DNA of 64,000 bases from Demequina lutea (GTDB lineage: Bacteria > Actinomycetota > Actinomycetes > Actinomycetales > Demequinaceae), in NCBI RefSeq assembly GCF_013409005.1, contig NZ_JACBZO010000001.1, forward strand, positions 1,116,001 through 1,180,000. Direction: 5' to 3'. Below are positions 26,032 through 33,554 of this stretch, one piece after another. Below the pieces are notes generated by a model. That model ran no database searches, was not told the DNA's origin, and saw only the letters and a program-made list of their open reading frames with translations. A program made the position numbers and the translations under genes. Within the stretch, counting starts at the first letter, position 1. Each line of letters starts with the position of its first letter.

Positions 26032-26036
26032 GCACA

Positions 26037-26081
26037 TGGTTGTTGGTACAACCAGTTGGACAAATAGTTGTCGCAACAACT
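26037..26081. promoter_or_regulatory. Twin MarR operators
   Basis: TGGTTGT-TGGT-ACAACCA (26037-26054) and AGTTGT-CGCA-ACAACT (26066-26081) are perfect inverted repeats sharing the core GTTGT-N4-ACAAC, with centres 28 bp apart. They lie between the divergent MarR and oxidoreductase starts. Confidence 0.75.
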
Positions 26082-26098
26082 GACGAAGAGGACTGAAC

Positions 26099-26722
26099 AT
26101 GAGCAGCGTGACCATCATTGGTGCAGGGAACATGGCGGGCGCCATCGCGGGCATCGCGAGAAAGTCGGGTGCCGACGTGCAGATCGTTGCGCGCGACGCC
26201 GCCAAGGTTGCGGAACTCGCGGCGGTAACGGGCGCTACGTCGGCGGCCTACGGCGACACCCTCACGGGTGACATCGTGATTCTCGCCGTGCCGTATCCGG
26301 CCGTGGACTCGATCATCGCCACGTACGCGGACGCCCTCGACGGAGCGATTGTCGTCGACATCACGAACCCCCTCGACTTCTCCACCTTCGACTCGCTCGT
26401 GACGCCCGCCGACTCGTCGGCCGCTGCCGTGCTCGCTGCGGCGCTTCCGGGCGCCAAGGTCGTGAAGGCCTTCAACACGACGTTCGCCGCGACGCTCGCC
26501 ACCGGCAATGTCGGGTCGGTGGAGACCACCGTGCTCGTTGCCGGAGACGATGCCGACGCCAAGCAGGCAGTGATCGACCTCGTGATCGGCGGGGGAATCG
26601 CGGCCATCGACACCGGTGCGCTCAAGCGTGCGCGTGAACTCGAGGCACTCGGCTTCCTTCAGCTCACCCTCGCGGTGGGCGAGAAGACGCCGTGGACCGG
26701 CGGCTTCGCCCTCACGCGTTAG
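26099..26722 (+). CDS. NADPH-dependent F420 reductase-like oxidoreductase
   Basis: A 207-residue single-domain Rossmann protein. VTIIGAGNMAGAIAGIA at 4-20 binds the cofactor; DIVILAVPYPAVDSII and VVDITNPLDF are the family signature, followed by KVVKAFNTTFA. The family (NADP oxidoreductase, coenzyme F420-dependent) includes F420H2:NADP+ oxidoreductase and other reductases, so the F420 link is not certain. AAGAGGAC precedes ATG 26099. It is under two MarR sites, which points to an inducible redox function. Confidence 0.8.
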   Translation: MSSVTIIGAGNMAGAIAGIARKSGADVQIVARDAAKVAELAAVTGATSAAYGDTLTGDIVILAVPYPAVDSIIATYADALDGAIVVDITNPLDFSTFDSLVTPADSSAAAVLAAALPGAKVVKAFNTTFAATLATGNVGSVETTVLVAGDDADAKQAVIDLVIGGGIAAIDTGALKRARELEALGFLQLTLAVGEKTPWTGGFALTR

Positions 26723-26734
26723 CCACCACGAGTA

Positions 26735-26771
26735 AAGGGCTCGGCCGCCCGTCACGAGCGGCCGGGCCCTT
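26735..26771 (+). terminator. Terminator after the F420/NADP oxidoreductase
   Basis: A 14-bp stem with one G-T pair joins 26735-26748 (AAGGGCTCGGCCGC) to 26758-26771 with a 9-nt loop. T tract is weak. It also faces the convergent pirin gene. Confidence 0.65.
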
Positions 26772-26791
26772 CGCGCGTCTGTTGGCTTTGA

Positions 26792-26827
26792 GCGTCAGAT
26801 GCGTCAGATGCGTCAGGTGCGTCAGAT
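26792..26827. repeat. Four 9-bp tandem repeats at the pirin 3' end
   Basis: GCGTCAGAT is present four times (one GCGTCAGGT variant). The array covers the pirin stop codon at 26822-26824; each unit carries TCA, which reads TGA on the minus strand, so several consecutive in-frame stops are provided. Confidence 0.9.
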
Positions 26828-27823
26828 GCGTCTTGAGCGCGGAGTGAGGCGCACTGTCGGCATCGGGGGAGCGGGGACGCGCTTGTCGCCATGACCGTCG
26901 ACGGTCCCAAAGCGTGCCGAGCGGGCTTCCCACTCGTCGCGCGCCTGGACGATCTCCTCGTGGCTGCGGCCCACGAAGTTCCACCACATGACCAGTTCGT
27001 CCTCGAAGGGCTCTCCGCCCAGGAGGAACATCAGCGCGCCGCTGTGGGAGGCGAGCTCGATGTGGTCCCTGTCGGTGCCGAGGTAGAGGAGGTCATTGCG
27101 ACCGGGCCGCACGGTCGAACCGTCGGCGCTCACGGTACTGGTGGCTTCCTCGGCGATCACGGCATCCGAGACGCCCATGTCGAGCGCCTCGAGATCGCCC
27201 TCGAGGAGGACCAGCGCGAATTCCCACGCGGGGTCGAGCGGGATGCGCACTCGCGAACCGGCAGCAATGCGAATCTGGGCACCCACCAGCGGCGAGTGAA
27301 TGGTCGCGGGCGAGGCGACCCCGGCGAGGCTTCCCATGATGACCGTCGCCTCGGCATCGTTCCCCACCGACGCGGGAAGGGTCACCGTCGGCAGCGTCTC
27401 ATGCCGCTCGAAGCCGCGCGCATCCCACCTGGAGTGCTCCGGCAAGGCGATCCACAGCTGGAGCACGTCGAGTTCGACGGCGCCGTCCCCCAGCGAGTAC
27501 TCGGAGTGGGAGATCCCCGCGCCGGCCGTCATGAGGTTGAACTGGCCCGCGCGCAAGAGCACGTCGGAACCCAGCGAGTCTCGATGACGTACCTCGCCAA
27601 GGAGCGGCCACGTGACGGTCTGCAGGCCCATGTGGGGGTGCGGCTCCACGCGCATGGTGGTGTGTTGCGGGCCAAAGCGGTCCAGGAAGCACCACGCGCC
27701 CACGGTGGGCAGGGCGCGCTGCGGCAGGGCCCGCTGGACGTTCATCGAACGCAGCCCGCCAAGCGGAACCTCGCGCGCGGGCAACACCGCGGCGCGGGGC
27801 CCGATGCCGGCCACGCCCGTCAC
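26822..27823 (-). CDS. Pirin family protein
   Basis: A 333-residue bicupin. The N-terminal cupin holds the metal motif in RVEPHPHMGLQTVTW near 57 and AGAGISHSEYS near 96; the second cupin (about 165-260) lacks the metal ligands, as is normal for pirins. Bacterial pirins act as quercetinases or metabolic regulators; which applies here is unknown. GTG 27823 overlaps the acetyltransferase stop (GTGA). The C-terminus (RLTPRSRRI) ends within a 9-bp tandem array. Confidence 0.85.
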   Translation of the reverse strand: MTGVAGIGPRAAVLPAREVPLGGLRSMNVQRALPQRALPTVGAWCFLDRFGPQHTTMRVEPHPHMGLQTVTWPLLGEVRHRDSLGSDVLLRAGQFNLMTAGAGISHSEYSLGDGAVELDVLQLWIALPEHSRWDARGFERHETLPTVTLPASVGNDAEATVIMGSLAGVASPATIHSPLVGAQIRIAAGSRVRIPLDPAWEFALVLLEGDLEALDMGVSDAVIAEEATSTVSADGSTVRPGRNDLLYLGTDRDHIELASHSGALMFLLGGEPFEDELVMWWNFVGRSHEEIVQARDEWEARSARFGTVDGHGDKRVPAPPMPTVRLTPRSRRI

Positions 27824-28173
27824 GCCTGTGGTGCCCGCGGTGCCCTGTTGGGCCACTCGATGCGTGCGCCCTCGATCTCGTGGCGCTCCAAGTAGCGGGC
27901 CATGTACGGGCACAACGGGATGATCGTGAGGTCGCGGGCGACCGCATCGGCGAGGGCCGCCTCGGCCAGCCGCAACCCGAGGCCCTGGCCCTGGTAGGCG
28001 TCGTCAATCTCGGTGTGCGTGAAGGCGATGTGCGTCTCGGACTCATGGAACGCGGCGAAGCCGGCCACCGCGTGGTCGGTCTCCGCCTCGCCAGTCTGTG
28101 CGCCGTCCAGGATCAGTTCGTAGCGTTCGGCGTCCTCGTTGCGAACCACGGAGGTGTTCGGGCTGTCTGTCAT
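27820..28173 (-). CDS. Small GNAT-fold acetyltransferase (YidJ/PF14542 type)
   Basis: A 117-residue one-domain protein. HTEIDDAYQGQGLGLRLAEAAL (about 53-74) is the acetyl-CoA loop, followed by IPLCPYMARYLERHEIE, the characteristic end of this minimal GNAT subfamily. GAAGGGAT is a good ribosome site before ATG 28173. It is coupled to the pirin gene by a GTGA overlap. The acceptor is unknown for the family. Confidence 0.85.
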   Translation of the reverse strand: MTDSPNTSVVRNEDAERYELILDGAQTGEAETDHAVAGFAAFHESETHIAFTHTEIDDAYQGQGLGLRLAEAALADAVARDLTIIPLCPYMARYLERHEIEGARIEWPNRAPRAPQA

Positions 28174-28190
28174 GGTGATCCCTTCGGTTG

Positions 28191-28868
28191 TCAGGGCTTC
28201 GGCTTCGAGGATCTCCCAGTGGCGAGCCTCATCAGGTCGGATTCGAGGTCGATCCCCAGTTCCGTTCCGCCTGCAGAACCGTATTCGTGCTGGTAGCTCT
28301 GCCAGGACTCGTCGCGCACGGCCTTGGCGAAGCCGGATTCCATGAGCAGCATCAGTTCAAGTGCCGCCCTGTCGATCCTGCCGGTAAGTGCCTTGTCCTG
28401 CCAGTCCTCCGTGGCCGCGAAGAGGCTCGTGGGCACGGTGAGCGTGCGCAAGTACGCGAACAGGGAGCGCATCTCCTCGTCAACCACGAGCGCGTGACGT
28501 GCGGTGCCCGCGGTTGCGGCCAACACTACGGGTTTGCCGATCAGCAGGTCGTTGTCGAGCACCTGGAAGAACGACGTGAAGAGGCCCGATGCCCCGGCCT
28601 TGTAGACGGGAGCCGCGGCAATAATGCCGTCGGCGTCAACGAGCGCGGCGATGGCCCTCTTGAAGCCCTCGCCGAAGTGTTGGGAAGCGAGGGCTGCGGG
28701 CAGCTCCGGGAGCAGCTCGCGCAGGTCGATCACCGTGGTGGTGATCTCGCGGCCGCGAGCCTGGCCGAGAGCGCGCACGCGGGAGGCCGCGCGGTCGGCG
28801 AGCAGCTTGGTGGAGGACGGGTCGGACACCCCGGCGTTGACGACGACGAGGCTGAGTGGGGCGGTCAT
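28191..28868 (-). CDS. NADPH-dependent FMN reductase (CE1759-like)
   Basis: A 225-residue flavodoxin-fold reductase. VVVNAGVSDPSSTKLLADR at the start is the FMN phosphate loop, and AAPVYKAGASGLFTSFFQVL near 87 is the second FMN segment. It would supply reduced FMN to the luciferase-like monooxygenase two genes upstream, an arrangement described as the CE1758/CE1759 pair in corynebacteria. ATG overlaps the MarR stop by four bases. Confidence 0.85.
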   Translation of the reverse strand: MTAPLSLVVVNAGVSDPSSTKLLADRAASRVRALGQARGREITTTVIDLRELLPELPAALASQHFGEGFKRAIAALVDADGIIAAAPVYKAGASGLFTSFFQVLDNDLLIGKPVVLAATAGTARHALVVDEEMRSLFAYLRTLTVPTSLFAATEDWQDKALTGRIDRAALELMLLMESGFAKAVRDESWQSYQHEYGSAGGTELGIDLESDLMRLATGRSSKPKP

Positions 28869-29419
28869 GAGGGTTGCCCTTCCGTGGGGGCTGGCATTTT
28901 CGTGGAGGCCAGTAGCGAGGCGAGCCCCGCAAGCGTGGACATTTGGGTGGGGGTGAGGCGGGACGACATGGCGTCCGTGACTGAACGGGCGTGCGCCCTG
29001 CCGACCCGACGCTGGACCTCGCGGCCCTCGCCGGTGAGCGATAGCAGCGCCGCCCGTGCATCGGCGGGGTCGGGGCCCTTGGCGACCAAGCCGCGTTCGA
29101 CGAGCCGCTCGACCAATCGGGACAGCCCCGGCTGGCTGAGCAACACGTGACGGCCAAGCTCTCCCAGGCGCTGCGGTGCGGGGCACTTGGACAGCGTGTA
29201 GAGCACGTCGTACTCGTGGAGCGACACCTCGCACCACATGGACTCCGCCTCGAAGCGTTTCATGAGGGTCGAGTATGCGCCCAGCAGGGATTCCCACGCC
29301 TCGTTCGCCTCCTTGATGGGGGCGGCCGATGCGTGGGGCGTGGTGGTCGCGGTGGTCGTGGTGGTCGCGGTGGGCGCGGTGCGTCCGTCGTGCGTTTCGG
29401 CGCGCGTAGAGGTTGTCAT
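28865..29419 (-). CDS. MarR family regulator within the monooxygenase operon
   Basis: A 184-residue MarR protein with a Thr/Ala-rich lead (about 1-35, TATTTTTATTT) from a GGTGGTCGC-like repeat, then a winged helix: CEVSLHEYDVLYTLSKCP, LLSQPGLSRLVERLVERG and a wing with DPADARAALLSLT. It lies between the monooxygenase and FMN reductase with ATGA overlaps on both sides, so it is an autoregulated operon member. A candidate operator lies before the monooxygenase at 30648-30667. Confidence 0.85.
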   Translation of the reverse strand: MTTSTRAETHDGRTAPTATTTTTATTTPHASAAPIKEANEAWESLLGAYSTLMKRFEAESMWCEVSLHEYDVLYTLSKCPAPQRLGELGRHVLLSQPGLSRLVERLVERGLVAKGPDPADARAALLSLTGEGREVQRRVGRAHARSVTDAMSSRLTPTQMSTLAGLASLLASTKMPAPTEGQPS

Positions 29420-30606
29420 GACTGCGTCGGGGCCGACGCCGCGGCCACCGCCTCGGAGTCTTGGTAGGGCGAGGAACCCGTCACGTTGTCGCCGCGGTTG
29501 GCGTTTGGTCGCGGCTGGCGCGGCTCCTCGTCACCGTACTTGGCCTTGACCAGGCTCGCGTGCGTCGGGGCCTTTGCGGCCTCGGGGTCGCGGCGCGACT
29601 CGAGCTCCTTACGCAGCACGGGCACCACCTCGCCGCCGAGCAGCTCCAACTGGTCCAGGACCATCTCGACGGGCATGCCCGCGTGGTCCATGAGGAAGAG
29701 CTGGCGCTGGTAGTCGCCAAACGTCTCCTGGAAGGTCAGCGTCTTGTCGATGACCTCCTGCACCGAGCCGACGCTGAGCGGCGTCTGGTCGGAGAACTCC
29801 TCGAGCGTCGGGCCGTGGCCGTAGACGGGTGCCTCGTTGAAGTAGGGCCTGAACTTGGACTTCGCCTCCTGAGAGGTCCTGCCGATGAAGGCCTGCCCTC
29901 CCAGCCCGACGATCGCCTGCTTCGCGGTGCCGTGGCCGTGGTGCTCGAAGCGTTGGCGGTAGAAATCGATGAGCCGCTTGTAGTGGTCCTTGGGCCAGAA
30001 GATGTTGTTCGCGAAGTAGCCGTTGCCGTAGAACGCGGCCTGCTCGGCGATCTCGGGCGTGCGGATCGAGCCGTGCCACACGAACGGCGGCACGTCGTCG
30101 AGCGGGCGGGGTGCCGAGGTGAATCCCTGCAGGGGGCTGCGGAAGCTACCCTCCCAATCCACGACGTCCTCGCGCCACAAGCGGTGCAGCAGGTTGTAGT
30201 TCTCGAGTGCGAGCGGCAGACCCTGCCTGATGTCCTGGCCGAACCACGGGTACACGGGCGCGGTGTTGCCGCGACCAAGCATGAGGTCCATGCGGCCCTT
30301 GGACAGGTGCTGCAGCATCGCGTATTCCTCGGCGATGCGCACCGGGTCGTTGGTGGTGATGAGCGTGGTCGACGTGGTGACGATGAGCCGCTCGGTGAGG
30401 GCGGCGATGTGCGCCAGCAACGTGGTGGGCGAGGACGAGAAGAACGGCGGGTTGTGGTGCTCGCCGATCGCGAAGGCGTCGAGGCCAACCTCCTCCGCCT
30501 TCACGGCGATCTTGACGATGTTGGAGATGCGCTCCGCCTCGGTGGGGGTGACGCCGCTGATGGGGTCGCGAGTGATGTCGCTGACGGACATGATGCCGAA
30601 CTGCAT
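29416..30606 (-). CDS. LLM class flavin-dependent monooxygenase (CE1758-like)
   Basis: A 396-residue bacterial luciferase-fold enzyme that uses FMNH2 and O2. The order MQFGIMSVSDI, FAIGEHHNPPF near 46, TLITTNDPVRIAEEYAMLQHLSKGR and MLGRGNTAPVYPWFG is that of the CE1758 subgroup. A hydrophilic tail of about 45 residues follows the barrel. AAGGAG precedes ATG 30606. Together with the MarR and FMN reductase it forms a three-gene, fully overlapping operon. The organic substrate is unknown. Confidence 0.85.
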   Translation of the reverse strand: MQFGIMSVSDITRDPISGVTPTEAERISNIVKIAVKAEEVGLDAFAIGEHHNPPFFSSSPTTLLAHIAALTERLIVTTSTTLITTNDPVRIAEEYAMLQHLSKGRMDLMLGRGNTAPVYPWFGQDIRQGLPLALENYNLLHRLWREDVVDWEGSFRSPLQGFTSAPRPLDDVPPFVWHGSIRTPEIAEQAAFYGNGYFANNIFWPKDHYKRLIDFYRQRFEHHGHGTAKQAIVGLGGQAFIGRTSQEAKSKFRPYFNEAPVYGHGPTLEEFSDQTPLSVGSVQEVIDKTLTFQETFGDYQRQLFLMDHAGMPVEMVLDQLELLGGEVVPVLRKELESRRDPEAAKAPTHASLVKAKYGDEEPRQPRPNANRGDNVTGSSPYQDSEAVAAASAPTQS

Positions 30607-30647
30607 GGGGAACTCCTTGGTGCTGTGAGGTCCGTTGACCCCGTTGA

Positions 30648-30667
30648 TTATATGCGTATGCATGTAA
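30648..30667. promoter_or_regulatory. Candidate MarR operator of the monooxygenase operon
   Basis: TTATATGC-GTAT-GCATGTAA is an inverted repeat with one mismatch, 41 bp before the monooxygenase start. It lies in the 155-bp gap to the divergent hydrolase and could serve both. Confidence 0.5.
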
Positions 30668-30761
30668 TAACGTGGCGGGGTCCAAACTATTCCATTCCGT
30701 TTCCTGGCATCGTCGCGGCGCCTTGGACGTTGTTGAAGGGGACAAGCCACGGGAGGCCACC

Positions 30762-31400
30762 ATGAGACTGACCAAGCACGCCCACGCCTGCATCGACGTG
30801 GAGCACGAGGGGCGGCGCATCGTCATCGATCCCGGCGCCTTCACGCCGAACGCGCGTGATCTTCTCGCGAACGCGGATGCCGTGCTGGTCACGCACTCCC
30901 ATATGGACCACCTGGACCCCGATGCCGTGGCCGACGCAATGCGCGCCCGCATCGGCTTGGTGCTCTATGGGCCCGAGGACGTGGTGGCGTCCCTGCGCGA
31001 GGAATTCGGGGAGCGCGTGCGCGCGGTGAAGCCAGGGGACGTGCTGGAGGTTGCCGGGCTGTCGGTGAGCGTGTACGGAGGGCTTCACGCCGAGGTGCTT
31101 CCGTCCATACCCCGCGCCGTCAACGTCGGCTTCCTGTTGGGCGGCAGGGTGTTTCACCCAGGCGACAGCCTTGACCCTCCCGATGTCGAGGTCGAGACGC
31201 TCCTGGTGCCGGTGAGCGGGCCATGGATTAAGTTGGCTGAGGCCGCCCAGTTCGTGAGCGCAGTGAAGCCCCTGCGCGCCGTGGCGATTCACGAAGTCAT
31301 CCTGTCGCCGATCGGCCTCGCGTTGGCCGCCCATGTCCTCGGCAATGGGTCAAGCCCCTCCGTGCCCGTCGAGTTCCTCGAGCCGGGCACGGAGCTCTAA
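30762..31400 (+). CDS. MBL-fold metallo-hydrolase (UlaG-like)
   Basis: A 212-residue metallo-beta-lactamase-fold protein. MRLTKHAHACIDVEHEGRRI is typical of the UlaG/L-ascorbate-6-phosphate lactonase branch; THSHMDHLDPD near 45 supplies the first metal ligands, and FHPGDS (near 131) and IHEV (near 178) the later ones. GGGAGG precedes ATG 30762. No partner genes point to a substrate, so only hydrolase or lactonase is claimed. Confidence 0.85.
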   Translation: MRLTKHAHACIDVEHEGRRIVIDPGAFTPNARDLLANADAVLVTHSHMDHLDPDAVADAMRARIGLVLYGPEDVVASLREEFGERVRAVKPGDVLEVAGLSVSVYGGLHAEVLPSIPRAVNVGFLLGGRVFHPGDSLDPPDVEVETLLVPVSGPWIKLAEAAQFVSAVKPLRAVAIHEVILSPIGLALAAHVLGNGSSPSVPVEFLEPGTEL

Positions 31401-31439
31401 AAGCGGGAGTGGTCTAGGGGCGCGCTCGGCGGTTGAGGC

Positions 31440-32204
31440 TCAGCTCGCCAGGGAGAGGGTCGCACGCGCGGCGCGCACCAGAGCGACGCCGTAAGAGCGC
31501 CCATGTCCGGCGGCATGGACCGCGAGCGGATGGAGTTGGTGGACGGGGACGCGATCCATCCACCCGGTACGTAGCGGGGCAACTGACTGGTAACCGTCGA
31601 TGATGTGCGTGAGGTGCTGAGCGCCGAACAGCGAGAGCATAGCGAGGTCGGTCTCCGCGTGTCCGCCATGAGCGGCGGGGTCAATCATGACAACGCCCCG
31701 CGGGCCAAACAGGATGTTGCCGCCCCACAGGTCGCCATGGATGCGGGACGGCGGGGCGTCGTCGTCGAAGCGGCCCGATGCCACCGTGTCGCACGCCTCG
31801 CGCACCACGGCCAGTTCCGCCCGGGTGAGGTTCCCCGCCGAGACGGCCGACTCGGCAAAGGGAAGTACCCTGCCCGTGACGTAGAACTCGCCCCAGGCCG
31901 TCGATTCGTTGCGCGGCATCTCGCGGCGGCCGATGAAGAGGGGTCCGTGCCAGCCCTCGGGGGATGCCCCGAAGGTGGCGGCCCCCGCCGCGTGAGTGCG
32001 CGCGAGATCGCGTCCGAAGTCGTGGGCGGCGTCGGTCGTCGCCCGGCCTTGAGCAACCCGCTCGATCTCGATGCGGCAGGGGGAGACGGCGACGACCCGC
32101 GCAACCGCAGCCCCGCCAGCCTCGGCGAGCCAGCCAATACCCGCGGCCTCCGCCTCATAGAACCCCGGCGGGGCATCTGCGCGTTCCTTGACGACGGTCT
32201 CCAT
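31440..32204 (-). CDS. Fructosamine kinase-like / aminoglycoside-phosphotransferase-fold protein
   Basis: A 254-residue kinase-fold protein. The catalytic loop reads SRIHGDLWGGNILF (about 170-183) and the metal site VMIDPAAHGGHAETDLAML; GWHGPLFIG and STAWGEFY lie at positions typical for fructosamine 3-kinase relatives (PF03881). Members phosphorylate ketosamines so that glycated proteins or free Amadori products can be repaired. ATG 32204 fits a CAGGAT-N7 leaderless pattern; ATG 32213 is in frame. Confidence 0.8.
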   Translation of the reverse strand: METVVKERADAPPGFYEAEAAGIGWLAEAGGAAVARVVAVSPCRIEIERVAQGRATTDAAHDFGRDLARTHAAGAATFGASPEGWHGPLFIGRREMPRNESTAWGEFYVTGRVLPFAESAVSAGNLTRAELAVVREACDTVASGRFDDDAPPSRIHGDLWGGNILFGPRGVVMIDPAAHGGHAETDLAMLSLFGAQHLTHIIDGYQSVAPLRTGWMDRVPVHQLHPLAVHAAGHGRSYGVALVRAARATLSLAS

Positions 32205-32312
32205 TGCACCCATCCTGCCCGACGAGAGGGGGACAGGGGGCCATAAGTCGGGGGCACGGCTACCGGGGGCAGCGGGTGAGGAAGCCTGCGGGCCCCCGGG
32301 TCGAGCGAACGG

Positions 32313-33554
32313 CTAGTGCGTGGGTGTAATGACCGCCACGGGAGCGTCGTCGTGCGGCTGCCTGCCGGTGAGCGCCCCCGCCAGCAGGAACACGGCGATG
32401 CCCGCGATGGGAACCACAAGCAGTCCGGTGCGCAGGCTCGTCGCATCCGCGACCGCGCCGACTATGGGCGGGCTCGCCAAGAACGAGATGCGCAGCATCC
32501 AACTCACCATCGTGAGTCCAGTGCCAGCCCTAAGTCCCGGAATTCCGTCTGCGGCCGCAAAGGCAGCCGGGACCGTGGTCGCGACGCCCAGCCCTGCCAG
32601 CGAGAAACCGACGATCGTTCCGGGAATGGTGGGCCATGCGAGCGCGACGCCCATGCCCACCGCGGTGATCGTGCCTCCGACACGGGCGACGGCGCGCTCA
32701 CCGTAGCGGTCGACGTACTTGTCCCCGACGATGCGCCCCAGGAAGTGAAGCAGCATGAGCCCAACGAACGCGAAGCCCGCGATGTCTGCGGCCGCGTGGA
32801 GGTCATCCTTCATGTAGTTCGCTGACCACGTGAACCCGGCGTCCTCGACGAGCGCGCCAGCGATAGCCACCAGGCCGAGCATGACCACCGTGATAAGAGC
32901 GGCACGGGGCACGCGCATGCGCCGCTTGGGTGCGTCCGCGTGCGCGGGCTCGTCCTGGCGGTCGATGCCGCTGTCCGGACCGAGCGTCAGGCGATAGGCG
33001 ACTGCCGCGATCGCGACGAAGAGCGCGGACGTGACCCCCAGGTGCACCCCGATGCTGAGATGCAGCGCGACGGCACCTGCGCCGATGAGGCCACCCGCGG
33101 CGGCGCCGAGCGACCACATCGCGTGAAGGCTGTTGATGATCGACTTGCCCATGCGGCGTTGGATCGCCAGGCCTTGGGCATTCTGCGCGACGTCGGTGTT
33201 CGCGTCGAGGGCGCCATTGAGGAACAGAAAGGCCGAGAAGAGAAACACGGTAGGCGAGATGCCCGCTCCCCACACCGCGAGCGACTGGAGCGCCAGTGCG
33301 ATGGCCGCGACGCGAGCGGATCCGAAGCGTCGTACCATCTTCCCCGCGACGAGCCCCAGTCCGATCGAGCCGATTGACGCGAATGCCACCGCGACGCCGA
33401 AGCCCGTGTAGCTGAGATCGAGCCTGTCCTTGATGCCGGGCAGGCGGGGAACCACGTTGGCCCACATGGCTCCGTTGGTGAGGAACAGCAGGCTGACACC
33501 GATGCGCGCCCTGCGTAGGCGAGGCGTATCGATGACGCGTTCCGCCACGGTCAC
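32313..33554 (-). CDS. MFS transporter coupled to GH3
   Basis: A 413-residue carrier with 12 predicted helices and a charged central loop near 200-220 (DRQDEPAHADAPKRRMR). WANVVPRLPGIKDRLDLSYTGFG at the start resembles the FucP-like branch of MFS carriers. GTG 33554 overlaps the GH3 stop (GTGA), so transporter and glucosidase are made together. The likely cargo is the glucoside hydrolysed by that GH3, by operon logic only. Confidence 0.8.
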   Translation of the reverse strand: MTVAERVIDTPRLRRARIGVSLLFLTNGAMWANVVPRLPGIKDRLDLSYTGFGVAVAFASIGSIGLGLVAGKMVRRFGSARVAAIALALQSLAVWGAGISPTVFLFSAFLFLNGALDANTDVAQNAQGLAIQRRMGKSIINSLHAMWSLGAAAGGLIGAGAVALHLSIGVHLGVTSALFVAIAAVAYRLTLGPDSGIDRQDEPAHADAPKRRMRVPRAALITVVMLGLVAIAGALVEDAGFTWSANYMKDDLHAAADIAGFAFVGLMLLHFLGRIVGDKYVDRYGERAVARVGGTITAVGMGVALAWPTIPGTIVGFSLAGLGVATTVPAAFAAADGIPGLRAGTGLTMVSWMLRISFLASPPIVGAVADATSLRTGLLVVPIAGIAVFLLAGALTGRQPHDDAPVAVITPTH

